Positions 1 through 9,298 are shown, counted from the stretch's first letter. The stretch: DNA of 64,000 nucleotides from Phreatobacter stygius (GCF_005144885.1 NZ_CP039690.1:5097001-5161000), one strand, 5' to 3'. Program-made: numbers and translations. The notes: generated from the sequence alone by a model not told the origin.

Positions 1-903
1 CAGCTGATCTACCTGGATGCCCTGGCGCGGGAGAAACATTTCAGGCGTGCGGCGGAAGCCTGCAACATCTCCCAGCCGACCCTGTCGACGGCGATCGCCC
101 AGCTGGAAGAGGAACTCGGCGTGCTGATCGTCGAGCGCGGACGGCAGTTCAAGGGCCTGACCAAAGAGGGCGAGGTGGTGGTCGCCCATGCCCGGCGCAT
201 CCTGGCCGAATCCGACCTGCTCAAGCAGTCGATCGCGGAGCTCAGGCAGGGCGTCAGCGGCCGGCTCCGGCTCGGCGCCATCCCGACCGCCCTGCCGATG
301 GTCGCCCATATCACCGGGCCGTTCTCGGCCCGCTTCCCCGAGGTGTCGCTGACCGTGCTGTCGCTGACCTCGCAGGAGATCCAGAGCCGGATCGACAATT
401 TCGAGCTCGATGTTGGCCTGACCTATCTCGACAACGAGCCGCTGGAGCGGGTCGTTTCCAAGCCGATCTACCAGGAATCCTATGTCCTGCTGATGCGCGA
501 GGACAGCGCCATGGCAGCGCGCAGCGAAGTGACCTGGGAAGAGGCGGCCAAGCTCAAGCTCTGCCTTCTGACCTCGGACATGCAGAACCGCCGGATCATC
601 GACGGCATCTTCCGCTCGGTTGGCCAGATGCCGGTGCCGACCATGGAGACCAATTCGATCTTCAATCTCTGCTCCCATGCCGGCCTGCTCGGCATTTCCT
701 CGATCGTCTCGCGGCAATTGCTGGAGTTCTTCGGCATTCCCTTGGGCACCAGGGCGTTGCCGCTGGTGCAGCCCGACGCGCAGCGCACCATTGGCCTCAT
801 CGTGGCCGATCGCCAGCCGATCGCGCCGCTCGCGCGAAACCTGCTGATGGTGGCCGAACCGGTCAGGAATGCCGGGATCCCCAGGACCTTGGCGGCGCAA
901 TAG
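1..903 (+). CDS. LysR-family transcriptional regulator (5' partial), probable regulator of the fds operon
   Basis: The frame is open from base 1, so the start lies upstream of the window. The first residues are already inside the LysR winged helix-turn-helix (LDALAREKHFRRAAE, then the recognition helix ISQPTLSTAIAQLEEELG), so only about ten residues are missing. The rest is the usual LysR effector domain (GRLRLGAIPTALP at its beginning), ending with a TAG at 901-903. It is co-directional with and directly upstream of the formate dehydrogenase operon, 220 bp away. A perfect inverted repeat of the LysR type lies in that gap, which suggests this protein controls fdsG onward, in response to formate or a related signal (inference). 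Family assignment is firm; the target is inferred from position. Confidence 0.9.
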   Translation, partial: QLIYLDALAREKHFRRAAEACNISQPTLSTAIAQLEEELGVLIVERGRQFKGLTKEGEVVVAHARRILAESDLLKQSIAELRQGVSGRLRLGAIPTALPMVAHITGPFSARFPEVSLTVLSLTSQEIQSRIDNFELDVGLTYLDNEPLERVVSKPIYQESYVLLMREDSAMAARSEVTWEEAAKLKLCLLTSDMQNRRIIDGIFRSVGQMPVPTMETNSIFNLCSHAGLLGISSIVSRQLLEFFGIPLGTRALPLVQPDAQRTIGLIVADRQPIAPLARNLLMVAEPVRNAGIPRTLAAQ

Positions 904-1010
904 TCTGGACCTATTGCTAGCGGCTATCGATTGCCGGGATTTGAGTGAAGTCGGCCCAATGTGGCTTATCACAAGGTCAATTGCTCAGGCGCGACGGCCG
1001 AGAGGGACAA

Positions 1011-1033
1011 TTTGATAGTCCTTGGCTATCAAA
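1011..1033. promoter_or_regulatory. Candidate LysR operator upstream of fdsG
   Basis: Perfect 8-bp inverted repeat TTTGATAG (1011-1018) and CTATCAAA (1026-1033) separated by 7 bp, 91 bp before the fdsG start. It fits the LysR-type ATAG-N7-CTAT arrangement. A further CTATC half-site occurs at 924-928, which may be the second, weaker binding position typical of LysR promoters. The symmetry is seen directly; assignment to the adjacent LysR is inference. Confidence 0.6.
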
Positions 1034-1123
1034 TGTTCGGAACAAACAATTTGAACTCTTCCAGTCTGCAGGCACCATGGCTCCAGCAAGGTCGCCGGTT
1101 CAACGGCGGCGACTGGAGGAAGC

Positions 1124-1630
1124 ATGGGACATTATGCGGCTTGGGATATCGAGGTTGCGCGGGCGCTGATCACGCGCCTGAGCAGTCTCGACGGCGCGGT
1201 CATGCCGATCCTGCACGCGCTTCAGGACGAGTTCGGTTATGTCGACCGGGCAGCCGTGCCGCTGATCGCGGATGCCTTGAACCTGTCCCGCGCCGAGGTC
1301 CAAGGCACCATCAGTTTTTACCATGATTTCCGTGATGAGCCTGCCGGCCGCCGCGTCATCAAGCTGTGCCGCGCCGAGGCCTGTCAGGCGGTCGGCTGCG
1401 AGAACCTGGTCGATCATCTGAGAACGCGCCATGGCCTGGCGGTCGACGCAACCACGGCCGATGGCGATCTGACGATCGAGACGGTCTATTGCCTGGGCAA
1501 TTGCGCGCTTGGGCCGGCGGCGCTGGTCGACGGCGAGCTGGTTGGCCGGCTCGACGCCCAGCGCCTCTCGGCGCTCTGCGAGGGCAGGGCGGTCGAGACC
1601 GCCCAGATCATCGAAAGGGTGCCGGCGTGA
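1124..1630 (+). CDS. fdsG: NAD-dependent formate dehydrogenase, gamma subunit
   Basis: 168 residues, homologous to NuoE of complex I: a thioredoxin-like [2Fe-2S] ferredoxin domain. The four cluster ligands are visible as C82-x4-C87 (LCRAEAC) and C123-x3-C127 (YCLGNC). In the soluble FdsABGD complex this subunit sits beside FdsB on the electron path from formate to NAD+ in the cytoplasm. The ATG at 1124 follows GGAGGA at 1115-1120. It is the first gene of a five-gene operon; its TGA overlaps the GTG of fdsB (GTGA). Length and motif spacing are normal for the family. Confidence 0.95.
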   Translation: MGHYAAWDIEVARALITRLSSLDGAVMPILHALQDEFGYVDRAAVPLIADALNLSRAEVQGTISFYHDFRDEPAGRRVIKLCRAEACQAVGCENLVDHLRTRHGLAVDATTADGDLTIETVYCLGNCALGPAALVDGELVGRLDAQRLSALCEGRAVETAQIIERVPA

Positions 1631-3198
1631 GCGATAAAGCCAAGCCCGTTCGTATCTATGTGCCGATCGACGCGGCCGCCCTGTCGGTTGGTGCCGAGGC
1701 TGTCGCAACCGCGATCCGCCGCGCGGTGGAGCAGCGTGGCCGACCGGTCGAGATCATCAGGAACGGCTCGCGTGGCATGCTCTGGCTCGAGCCGCTCGTC
1801 GAGGTCGAGACATCCGCCGGCCGGGTCGCTTATGGGCCGGTCTCGCCAGCCGACGTCGCCGGCCTGTTCGAGGCAGGTTTCCTGGAGGGAGGAGCCCATC
1901 CGCTCGGCCACGGCCCGACCGAGGAACTCGATTGGCTGAAGCGCCAGCAGCGCCTGACCTTCGCGCGCGTCGGTCTCACCGATCCGCTGTCAGTCGCCGA
2001 CTATCGTGCCCATGGCGGCTTCAAGGGCCTGGAACAGGCGCTCGCCATGGCGCCGGCCGATGTCGTCGAACGGGTCAGGGCCTCGGGCCTGCGCGGCCGC
2101 GGCGGCGCCGGTTTCCCGACCGGCATCAAGTGGAAAACCGTGCTCGATGCCGTCGCCGAGCAGAAATATATCGTCTGCAATGCCGACGAGGGCGACAGCG
2201 GCACCTTTGCCGACCGCATGCTGATGGAAGGCGATCCCTTCACGCTGATCGAGGGCATGGTCATCGCCGGCATTGCGGTTGGCGCCACCAAGGGTTTCAT
2301 CTATCTCCGCTCGGAATACCCGCATGCTCACCGTGCGCTCAACCGCGCCATCGCGCGGGCCGAGCATGCGGGCCTGCTCGGCGCCTCGGTGCTGGGGTCC
2401 GGCCGGGCCTTTCAGCTGGAAGTCCGGCTCGGCGCCGGCGCCTATATCTGCGGCGAAGAGACCTCGCTCCTCGAAAGCCTCGAGGGCAAACGCGCCATCG
2501 TCCGTGCCAAGCCGCCCTTGCCGGCGCTGCAGGGCCTGTTCGGCAAGCCGACGGTGGTCAACAACGTGCTGTCGCTGGCGAGCGTGCCTTGGATCATGGT
2601 CCATGGCGCCAAGGCCTATGCCGATTGCGGCATGGGCCGGTCGCGCGGCACCATGCCGGTGCAGCTCGGTGGCAATATCCGGCGCGGCGGCCTGGTCGAA
2701 CTCGCCTTCGGCATCAGCCTGCGCACCCTGATCGAGGATTTCGGCGGCGGCACCCGCTCCGGACGGCCGCTGAAGGCCGTGCAGATCGGCGGTCCGCTCG
2801 GCGCCTATCTGCCCGACAGCCTGCTCGACACGCCAATGGACTACGAGGCACTGGCCGGCGTGCAGAGCATGCTCGGCCATGCCGGAATGGTGGTGTTCGA
2901 CGACACCGCCGACATGGCGAGACAGGCGAAATTCGCCTTCGCATTCTGCGCCAAGGAAAGCTGCGGCAAATGCACGCCGTGCCGGATCGGCGCGGTGCGT
3001 GGCGTCGAGACCGTCGACCGGATCATCGCCGGCGTCGAGCGGGACAAGAATCTCGCCGTGCTGGCCGATCTCAACCGCCTGATGACCGATGCCTCGCTCT
3101 GCGCCATGGGCGGCCTGACCCCCATGCCCGTGATGAGCGCGATCCGCCATTTCCCCGAGGATTTCCATCGCCCCGCCATGGCCGTGGCGGCCGAGTGA
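1627..3198 (+). CDS. fdsB: NAD-dependent formate dehydrogenase, beta subunit (FMN/NADH-binding)
   Basis: 523 residues from a GTG start that overlaps the fdsG stop by four bases; the open frame continues upstream but the overlap and family length favour 1627. An N-terminal thioredoxin-like stretch (about 1-120) precedes a NuoF-like core. Visible motifs are the glycine-rich FMN/NADH loop GRGGAGFPTG (near residue 155), NADEGDSGTF, GAGAYICGEETSLLESLEG, and the C-terminal [4Fe-4S] site ESCGKCTPCR with the distant Cys in ASLCAMGG. This subunit passes electrons from the iron-sulfur chain through FMN to NAD+. It is followed after 10 bp by fdsA. Confidence 0.95.
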   Translation: MSDKAKPVRIYVPIDAAALSVGAEAVATAIRRAVEQRGRPVEIIRNGSRGMLWLEPLVEVETSAGRVAYGPVSPADVAGLFEAGFLEGGAHPLGHGPTEELDWLKRQQRLTFARVGLTDPLSVADYRAHGGFKGLEQALAMAPADVVERVRASGLRGRGGAGFPTGIKWKTVLDAVAEQKYIVCNADEGDSGTFADRMLMEGDPFTLIEGMVIAGIAVGATKGFIYLRSEYPHAHRALNRAIARAEHAGLLGASVLGSGRAFQLEVRLGAGAYICGEETSLLESLEGKRAIVRAKPPLPALQGLFGKPTVVNNVLSLASVPWIMVHGAKAYADCGMGRSRGTMPVQLGGNIRRGGLVELAFGISLRTLIEDFGGGTRSGRPLKAVQIGGPLGAYLPDSLLDTPMDYEALAGVQSMLGHAGMVVFDDTADMARQAKFAFAFCAKESCGKCTPCRIGAVRGVETVDRIIAGVERDKNLAVLADLNRLMTDASLCAMGGLTPMPVMSAIRHFPEDFHRPAMAVAAE

Positions 3199-3208
3199 GG
3201 ATGAAATC

Positions 3209-6055
3209 ATGAGCCTGATCAAGGAAATCGACTTCGGCACGCCGATCCGCGTCGCCGAGAAGCAGGTGACCCTGACCATTGACGGCGAGACCGTCTCGGT
3301 GCCCGCCGGCACCTCGGTGATGGCAGCGGCGATGAGCCTCGGCACCAAGATCCCCAAGCTCTGCGCCACCGACAGCCTCGAGCCTTTCGGCTCCTGCCGG
3401 CTCTGCCTCGTCGAGATCGAAGGCCGGCGCGGCACGCCGGCCTCCTGCACCACGCCGGCCGAGGACGGCATGGTGGTGCGCACCCAGACACAGCACCTCG
3501 CCAAGCTGCGCAAGGGGGTGATGGAGCTCTATATCTCCGACCATCCGCTCGACTGCCTGACCTGTTCGGCCAATGGCGATTGCGAGCTGCAGGACATGGC
3601 GGGAGCCGTGGGCCTGCGCGAGGTGCGCTACGGTTATGACGGCGAGAACCACCGCCACGACACGAAGGATACGTCCAACCCCTATTTCACCTATGACCCG
3701 GCGAAATGCATCGTCTGCAACCGCTGTGTCCGCGCCTGCGAGGAAGTGCAGGGTACTTTCGCGCTGACCATTATCGGCCGCGGTTTCGACAGCCGGGTGT
3801 CGCCGGGCGGCACGGATTTCTTAGGCTCCGAATGTGTTTCCTGCGGTGCCTGCGTGCAGGCTTGCCCAACCGCCACGCTGACCGAAAACTCCATCATCGA
3901 GCATGGCCAGCCGGAGCACTCCAAGGTCACCACCTGCGCCTATTGCGGCGTCGGCTGCTCGTTCAAGGCGGAGATGCAGGGCGACCGCGTGATCCGCATG
4001 GTGCCCTACAAGGACGGCAAGGCGAACGAGGGCCATTCCTGCGTCAAGGGTCGTTTCGCCTGGGGCTATGCCACCCACAAGGATCGCATCACCAAGCCGA
4101 TGATCCGGGCGAAGATCAGCGATCCCTGGCGCGAAGTGTCGTGGGACGAGGCGATCAACCATACCGCTTCCGAGTTCAGGCGCATCCAGGGTCACTATGG
4201 CCGGGAATCGGTCGGCGCCATCACCTCGTCGCGCTGCACCAACGAGGAGGTCTTCCTCGTCCAGAAGCTGGTGCGCGCCGCCTTCCGCAACAACAATGTC
4301 GATACCTGCGCCCGCGTCTGCCATTCGCCGACCGGTTATGGCCTGAAGACCACGCTCGGCACCTCGGCCGGCACGCAGGACTTCAAGTCGGTCGCCAAGT
4401 CCGACGTCATCCTGGTCATCGGCGCCAATCCGACCGATGGCCATCCGGTCTTCGCCTCGCGGATGAAAAAGCGGCTGCGCGAGGGCGCCCGGCTGGTCGT
4501 CGCCGATCCCCGGCGCATCGACCTCGTCAAGTCGCCGCATATCAAGGCCGACTATCACCTGCAGCTCATGCCCGGCACCAATGTCGCGCTGATCAACGCC
4601 ATTGCCCATGTCGTGGTCACCGAGGGCCTGATCAGGGAAGACTATGTCCGCGAGCGCTGCGACCTCGACGATTTCGAGGTCTGGGCCCGTTTCATTGCCG
4701 ACGAGCGCAATTCGCCCGAGGCGAGCGAGCAGTTTACCGGCGTGCCGGCCGCCGATGTGCGGGCGGCCGCCCGCTTGTTCGCCACCGGCGGCAATGGCGC
4801 GATCTATTACGGCCTCGGCGTCACCGAGCACAGCCAGGGCTCGACCATGGTCATGGGCATGGCCAATCTTGCCATGGCCACCGGCAATATCGGCCGCGAG
4901 GGTGTCGGGGTAAATCCTTTGCGCGGGCAGAACAATGTCCAGGGCGCCTGCGACATGGGCTCGTTCCCGCACGAATTCTCCGGCTACCGGCATGTCGCCG
5001 ATGATGCGACGCGCCAGATCTTCGAGATGATGTGGGGCCAGCCGCTCGATACCGAGCCTGGACTGCGTATCCCCAACATGCTGGACGAGGCGGTCGGCGG
5101 CACGTTCAAGGGGCTCTATGTCCAGGGCGAGGACATCGCCCAGTCCGACCCCAATACCCAGCATGTCACCGCCGGGCTCGCGGCCATGGAATGTGTCGTC
5201 GTCCAGGACCTGTTCCTGAACGAGACGGCCAAATATGCCCATGTCTTCCTGCCGGGCGCTTCGTTCCTGGAGAAGGACGGCACCTTCACCAATGCCGAAC
5301 GGCGGATCAACCGGGTGCGCCAGGTGATGGCGCCGATGGCCGGCAAGGCCGAATGGCAGGTCACCGCGGAACTGTCGCGCGCGCTCGGCTATCCCATGTC
5401 CTACGGCCATCCGAGCGAGATCATGGACGAGATCGCGCTGTTGACGCCGACCTTTGCCGGGGTCAGCTACGACAAGCTCGACAGGCTCGGTTCGGTGCAA
5501 TGGCCCTGCAACGACAAGGCGCCGACCGGCACCGTGCTGATGCATGTCGATCGTTTCGTGCTCGGCAAGGGCAAGTTCATGATCACCGAGTTCGTGCCGA
5601 CGCAGGAACGAACCGGTCCGCGCTTCCCGCTGATCCTGACCACCGGCCGCATCCTCTCCCAATATAATGTCGGGGCGCAGACGAGGCGCACCGCCAATTC
5701 CACCTGGCATGCCGAGGACGTGCTGGAGATCCACCCCTTCGATGCCGAGAACCGCGGCATCAAATCGGGCGATCTGGTTGCCCTGGCGAGCCGTTCCGGC
5801 GACATCTCGCTGAAGGCCGAAGTCTCCGAGCGCATGCAGCCGGGCGTGGTCTACACCACCTTCCACCATGCCGACACCGGCGCCAATGTCATCACGACAG
5901 ACTATTCCGACTGGGCGACCAATTGCCCGGAATACAAGGTGACCGCGGTCGAGGTGCGGCGGACCAATTATTATTCGCAGTGGCAGGAGCAGAACCGCGA
6001 GGAAAGCGTGCTGCTGAGGCTGATCGCCGGGCAAATGCCCGAAGCGGCGGAGTAG
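3209..6055 (+). CDS. fdsA: NAD-dependent formate dehydrogenase, alpha subunit (Mo-bis-MGD catalytic)
   Basis: 948 residues. Domain order: plant-type [2Fe-2S] domain (C52, C63, C66, C80), a His-ligated [4Fe-4S] site (H112, C116, C119, C125), two ferredoxin-type clusters (C167-C177 and C209-C219), the catalytic-domain [4Fe-4S] site (C243, C246, C250, C278), then the molybdopterin domains and the C-terminal dinucleotide-binding domain. The molybdenum ligand is Cys371 in ARVCHSP, followed by the conserved His372; it is cysteine, not selenocysteine. It oxidises formate to CO2 and sends electrons to FdsG/FdsB. Length and layout match the oxygen-tolerant Fds enzymes of Rhodobacter and Cupriavidus. 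fdhD follows after 5 bp. Confidence 0.97.
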   Translation: MSLIKEIDFGTPIRVAEKQVTLTIDGETVSVPAGTSVMAAAMSLGTKIPKLCATDSLEPFGSCRLCLVEIEGRRGTPASCTTPAEDGMVVRTQTQHLAKLRKGVMELYISDHPLDCLTCSANGDCELQDMAGAVGLREVRYGYDGENHRHDTKDTSNPYFTYDPAKCIVCNRCVRACEEVQGTFALTIIGRGFDSRVSPGGTDFLGSECVSCGACVQACPTATLTENSIIEHGQPEHSKVTTCAYCGVGCSFKAEMQGDRVIRMVPYKDGKANEGHSCVKGRFAWGYATHKDRITKPMIRAKISDPWREVSWDEAINHTASEFRRIQGHYGRESVGAITSSRCTNEEVFLVQKLVRAAFRNNNVDTCARVCHSPTGYGLKTTLGTSAGTQDFKSVAKSDVILVIGANPTDGHPVFASRMKKRLREGARLVVADPRRIDLVKSPHIKADYHLQLMPGTNVALINAIAHVVVTEGLIREDYVRERCDLDDFEVWARFIADERNSPEASEQFTGVPAADVRAAARLFATGGNGAIYYGLGVTEHSQGSTMVMGMANLAMATGNIGREGVGVNPLRGQNNVQGACDMGSFPHEFSGYRHVADDATRQIFEMMWGQPLDTEPGLRIPNMLDEAVGGTFKGLYVQGEDIAQSDPNTQHVTAGLAAMECVVVQDLFLNETAKYAHVFLPGASFLEKDGTFTNAERRINRVRQVMAPMAGKAEWQVTAELSRALGYPMSYGHPSEIMDEIALLTPTFAGVSYDKLDRLGSVQWPCNDKAPTGTVLMHVDRFVLGKGKFMITEFVPTQERTGPRFPLILTTGRILSQYNVGAQTRRTANSTWHAEDVLEIHPFDAENRGIKSGDLVALASRSGDISLKAEVSERMQPGVVYTTFHHADTGANVITTDYSDWATNCPEYKVTAVEVRRTNYYSQWQEQNREESVLLRLIAGQMPEAAE

Positions 6056-6060
6056 GGACC

Positions 6061-6882
6061 ATGTCCATTCCCGTGTCGCGCTCCACCATCGGACGGACGC
6101 TGCGTTATGACCGCGCGCTCGACCGGCCGAGCGCGGTGGAAGTGCCGGTCGAGGTTCCCGTCAACATTGTCTACGGCAATCTGCCTTATGCCGTGATGAT
6201 GGCGACGCCTGGCGATCTCGACGACTTCGTTGCCGGCTTCAGCCTGACCGAGGGCATTGTCCGGAGCCTCGACGACATTCGTGGCGTCAGGGTCGAGGAG
6301 CAGGCCGACGGCTTCGTCGTCACCGTCGACCTCGTCGCCGAGGCGCTCGGCCGGCATCTGGCGCGCCGGCGCAGCCTGTCGGGGCGGACGAGTTGCGGGC
6401 TCTGTGGTGTCGAGAGCCTCGACCAGATCCCCGGCGCAAGCGATACCGTCGCTCCGGCCGCGCCGATCGCGCCGGTGGCGATCGCGCGGGCGCTGGCAGG
6501 CCTCGACGAGCATCAGCCGCTGCACCGGCTGACCCGGGCGGTCCATGCCGCGGCCTTCTGCGATCCGGCCGGCGCGATCCTGATGGCGCGCGAGGATGTC
6601 GGCCGCCACAATGCCCTGGATAAGTTGATCGGCGCCTGTCTGCGCGCCGGGTTCAATCCCGCCGACGGCTTCGTCGTGATCACCAGCCGCTGTTCCTTCG
6701 AGATGATCGAGAAGGCGGCGATCTTTGGCGCCGGCACGCTGGTCGCCATTTCCGCGCCGACGTCGCTGGCCATCGACCGGGCCCATGCGCTCGGTGTCAG
6801 CTTGGTCGCGGTGGCCCGGCGCGACGCCGCGGTCGCCTTCACCCACGCCCCGTTGCCCCAGCGCGAAGCCATTGCCTCATGA
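6061..6882 (+). CDS. fdhD: Formate dehydrogenase accessory sulfurtransferase FdhD/FdsC
   Basis: 273 residues from ATG 6061, six bases after the fdsA stop. It carries the family signature CGLCG (the CxxC loop that carries sulfur from the cysteine desulfurase to the molybdenum cofactor) and the conserved blocks PGDLDDFVAGF and AREDVGRHNALDKLIG. FdhD proteins sulfurate the Mo-bis-MGD cofactor before insertion; in fds operons this gene is called fdsC. The frame is open further upstream inside fdsA, but homology starts at this ATG. Its stop overlaps the fdsD start (ATGA). Confidence 0.95.
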   Translation: MSIPVSRSTIGRTLRYDRALDRPSAVEVPVEVPVNIVYGNLPYAVMMATPGDLDDFVAGFSLTEGIVRSLDDIRGVRVEEQADGFVVTVDLVAEALGRHLARRRSLSGRTSCGLCGVESLDQIPGASDTVAPAAPIAPVAIARALAGLDEHQPLHRLTRAVHAAAFCDPAGAILMAREDVGRHNALDKLIGACLRAGFNPADGFVVITSRCSFEMIEKAAIFGAGTLVAISAPTSLAIDRAHALGVSLVAVARRDAAVAFTHAPLPQREAIAS

Positions 6883-7130
6883 GCGCGACAGACCCGACGG
6901 CCAAACTCGCCCACATGGCCGGCCACATTGCCGAGTTCTTCAAATCCTACCCGGAGGATCAGGCGGTCGCGGCGATCGCCGATCACATCAACCAGTTCTG
7001 GAGCTGGCGGATGCGCGAGGATTTCGTCACGGCTTTCCGGCCGGATGATCCGGCCCTGGCGCCGCTGGTCGCCAAGGCGCTCGCCGGGATCAAGGGCAAG
7101 CGGCCGACGAGCAGCGTCCTGGCGCGCTGA
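6879..7130 (+). CDS. fdsD: NAD-dependent formate dehydrogenase, delta subunit
   Basis: 83 residues, last gene of the operon, overlapping the fdhD stop by four bases. The sequence matches the small FdsD family (KLAHMAGHIAEFFKSYPE, then HINQFWSWRMREDF). It has no cofactor motif; in Rhodobacter and Cupriavidus this subunit stabilises or matures the FdsABG complex. Its presence confirms the soluble Fds type rather than a membrane formate dehydrogenase. Confidence 0.92.
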   Translation: MSATDPTAKLAHMAGHIAEFFKSYPEDQAVAAIADHINQFWSWRMREDFVTAFRPDDPALAPLVAKALAGIKGKRPTSSVLAR

Positions 7131-7176
7131 GCGGCCTGCGTTCCACCGGCGTTCCGAGGGGCTGGTCCGGCAAAGC

Positions 7177-8121
7177 CTATGCCGCCCGGTCGGACCGGCG
7201 TGGCGACAGGTGGACACCGGCCAGCATGCAGCGCACCGAGCCGCCGGCCAGCTCGATGGTCGGTACGTCGAGCGGCAGGATCTCGACCGAACGTTCCAGC
7301 AGTTGGCGTTGCCGGTCGTCGAGCGCCCGCAGCGCCCGTGCCGACAGCGCCAGGAGCGGTCCGCCGCGGCCCTGCAATTCCATCGCGTTGCCGGCGAAGG
7401 CGCCGACCTGGCGGTGGGAGAGATCGATGATGGCGCGGCCGCCAGCCTCCAGCCGGTCGCGGATTTCGGCGCGGCGCGCGGCATTTTCGATGGTCGCCAG
7501 TCCGATCAGGCTGATGTCGCTGCCGATACACATCAGCACATTGGTATGATAGATCGCCCGCCCGGCCGCATCGGTCGCGTCGAACACCACCGGTTCGAAG
7601 TTGAAATGGGTGCAGAAGCGCTCCAGCGCGACGTCATTGCAGCGCTTGGAGCGCGCCGCATAGGCGACGCGTTCGAGATGATCCAGCACCATGGCGCCGG
7701 TCCCTTCCAGATAGACGCCGTCCTGTTCCAGCCCCGAATAGTCGATCACGTCCTGGACCCGATAGCGCTGCTTCAGCATCTCGATGACGTCGGTCCGCCG
7801 CTCGGCCCGGCGGCTCGGCGCAAACATCGGATAGATGGCGACATGGCCGCCGGCATGGGTCGAGAACCAGTTGTTCGGAAAAACCGAGTCCGGGGACGTG
7901 TCGGTCTCGTCCTCGAACAGATGAACGGTGACGCCGGCCGCCTCGAGCGCCGCCGCGGTCCGGCTGACCTCGGCATGGGCCGCGGCCGCGATGGTCTTGG
8001 CCGTCCGTGTCCGGTCGTCCGACTGGAAGGCATTGTCCGCGGCGGTATCGGCATTGGGCGAGAAGTGGTGGGGCCGGATCATCACCACGCCGCGTGGCGC
8101 CTGGACGGAGACCGGTTTCAT
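7177..8121 (-). CDS. ctlX: Citrulline-utilisation-type hydrolase CtlX (arginine deiminase/dimethylargininase superfamily)
   Basis: 314 residues from the ATG at 8121, which overlaps the stop of the upstream ornithine cyclodeaminase (ATGA). The guanidino-group-modifying fold is recognisable from FPNNWFSTH (substrate Asp/Asn region), LEGTGAMVLDH, the catalytic His in IYHTNVLMCIG, and the C-terminal catalytic Cys in GGSVRCMLAGVH. Related enzymes hydrolyse arginine, citrulline or methylated arginines; CtlX was named for citrulline use in Francisella. Coupling to ornithine cyclodeaminase suggests a citrulline/arginine to ornithine to proline route (inference). The exact substrate cannot be read from the sequence. 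Confidence 0.87.
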   Translation of the reverse strand: MKPVSVQAPRGVVMIRPHHFSPNADTAADNAFQSDDRTRTAKTIAAAAHAEVSRTAAALEAAGVTVHLFEDETDTSPDSVFPNNWFSTHAGGHVAIYPMFAPSRRAERRTDVIEMLKQRYRVQDVIDYSGLEQDGVYLEGTGAMVLDHLERVAYAARSKRCNDVALERFCTHFNFEPVVFDATDAAGRAIYHTNVLMCIGSDISLIGLATIENAARRAEIRDRLEAGGRAIIDLSHRQVGAFAGNAMELQGRGGPLLALSARALRALDDRQRQLLERSVEILPLDVPTIELAGGSVRCMLAGVHLSPRRSDRAA

Positions 8122-9173
8122 GCGCCGATGTCCGCCAGGGCCGCGACGCTGCGGCCGAGCGCCGGACGCAACAGGCCGAAGAGGTCGCGCGGGTCGTCCG
8201 GCTCGGCCAAGAGGTCGATCTCGCTGTAGCAATCGGTGCCCTGGACCCGGTCGCGCAGGTAGCGGAGCGCCGAGAAGTCCTCGATGGCGAAGCCGACCGA
8301 GTCGAAGACGGTGATCTGCCGGTCCGACCGGCGGCCCGGCGCCTGGCCGGTGATCACCTGCCATAGCTCGGTGACGGGAAAGTCGGCAGGCATCTGCTGG
8401 ATTTCGCCCTCGATGCGGGTCTGTTCGGGATATTCGACAAAGACGTCGGCGCGCAGCAGCAGTTCGCGCTGCAATTCGGTCTTGCCGGGGCAATCGCCGC
8501 CCACCGCGTTGATGTGCACCCCGGCGCCGACCATGTTGTCGGACAGGATGGTTGCCTTCTGCTTGTCGGCGGTCACCGTGGTGACGATGTCGGCGCCGAG
8601 CACCGCCTCGTCGGAACTGCTGGCGACGGTGATGTCGAAGCCCTGATCGGCGAGATTGGCCAGGAATTTACCGGTCGCCAGTCGGTCGATGTCATAGACC
8701 CGCAGCCGCGACAGCCCGAGCAGCGCCTTGAAGGCGAGGGCCTGGAATTCGGACTGGGCACCAAGACCGATCAGCGCCATGACCTTGGCATCGCGCCGGG
8801 CGAGATAGCGCGCGGCGAGCGCCGAGGTGGCCGCCGTCCTGAGCGCCGTCGTCAGCGTCATCTCAGACAGGAATTGCGGATAGCCGGTCGCCACATCGGC
8901 GAGGACGCCGAAGGCGGTCACCGTCTGCAAGCCGCTTCGTGTGTTGCGTGGGTGGCCGTTGACATATTTGAAGCCGTAGAGGCGGCCGTCGCTGGCCGGC
9001 ATCAGTTCGATCACGCCATGGGCCGAATGGCTGGCGATGCGCGGCGCCTTCTCGAAATCGGCCCAGCGGCGGAAGTCCTCCTCGATATAGCCGGCGAGAC
9101 CGGTGAAGACCTCCGGCAGGCCGGTCGAGGCGACCAGGCGGATGACATGTTCCACGCCGACATATTGAACCAT
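8118..9173 (-). CDS. Ornithine cyclodeaminase family protein
   Basis: 351 residues from ATG 9173 (MVQYVGVEHVIRL); the open frame runs further up but into the divergent promoter, so this start is preferred. It has the Rossmann nucleotide motif ALIGLGAQSEFQ and the family blocks RSGLQTVTAFGVLAD and AVGGDCPGKTELQ. Ornithine cyclodeaminase converts L-ornithine to L-proline and ammonia with bound NAD+. It is translationally coupled to ctlX downstream and divergent from an Lrp/AsnC regulator, the usual arrangement for amino-acid catabolism under substrate control. Close relatives include alanine dehydrogenase-like and mu-crystallin proteins, but the ctlX partner favours ornithine. Confidence 0.9.
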   Translation of the reverse strand: MVQYVGVEHVIRLVASTGLPEVFTGLAGYIEEDFRRWADFEKAPRIASHSAHGVIELMPASDGRLYGFKYVNGHPRNTRSGLQTVTAFGVLADVATGYPQFLSEMTLTTALRTAATSALAARYLARRDAKVMALIGLGAQSEFQALAFKALLGLSRLRVYDIDRLATGKFLANLADQGFDITVASSSDEAVLGADIVTTVTADKQKATILSDNMVGAGVHINAVGGDCPGKTELQRELLLRADVFVEYPEQTRIEGEIQQMPADFPVTELWQVITGQAPGRRSDRQITVFDSVGFAIEDFSALRYLRDRVQGTDCYSEIDLLAEPDDPRDLFGLLRPALGRSVAALADIGA

Positions 9174-9263
9174 GAGTGTCCCCGACGAATGAGATGCCGT
9201 CAGGTTAGGGCCATGCGCCTCGTACAAGATATGCAGAACTCTGCGCATTATGGCCGATATTTC

Positions 9264-9298
9264 TGGCATTTTGCACAGCCGTGATGTACAAAATGCCA
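9264..9298. promoter_or_regulatory. Inverted-repeat operator between ocd-ctlX and the Lrp/AsnC gene
   Basis: Arms 9264-9276 (TGGCATTTTGCAC) and 9286-9298 (GTACAAAATGCCA) match at 12 of 13 positions across a 9-bp spacer. The element lies just before the preferred start of the Lrp gene and about 90 bp upstream of the ornithine cyclodeaminase start, suiting autoregulation and control of the divergent operon. Symmetry is seen; the binding protein is inferred. Confidence 0.65.

Noticed and set aside
4310-4330. Possible selenocysteine at the formate dehydrogenase active site
   Set aside because: The codon at residue 371 is TGC (Cys), not TGA; no readthrough is needed.
3821-6034. 737-codon minus-strand frame inside fdsA
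   Set aside because: Antisense shadow of a strongly conserved formate dehydrogenase subunit.
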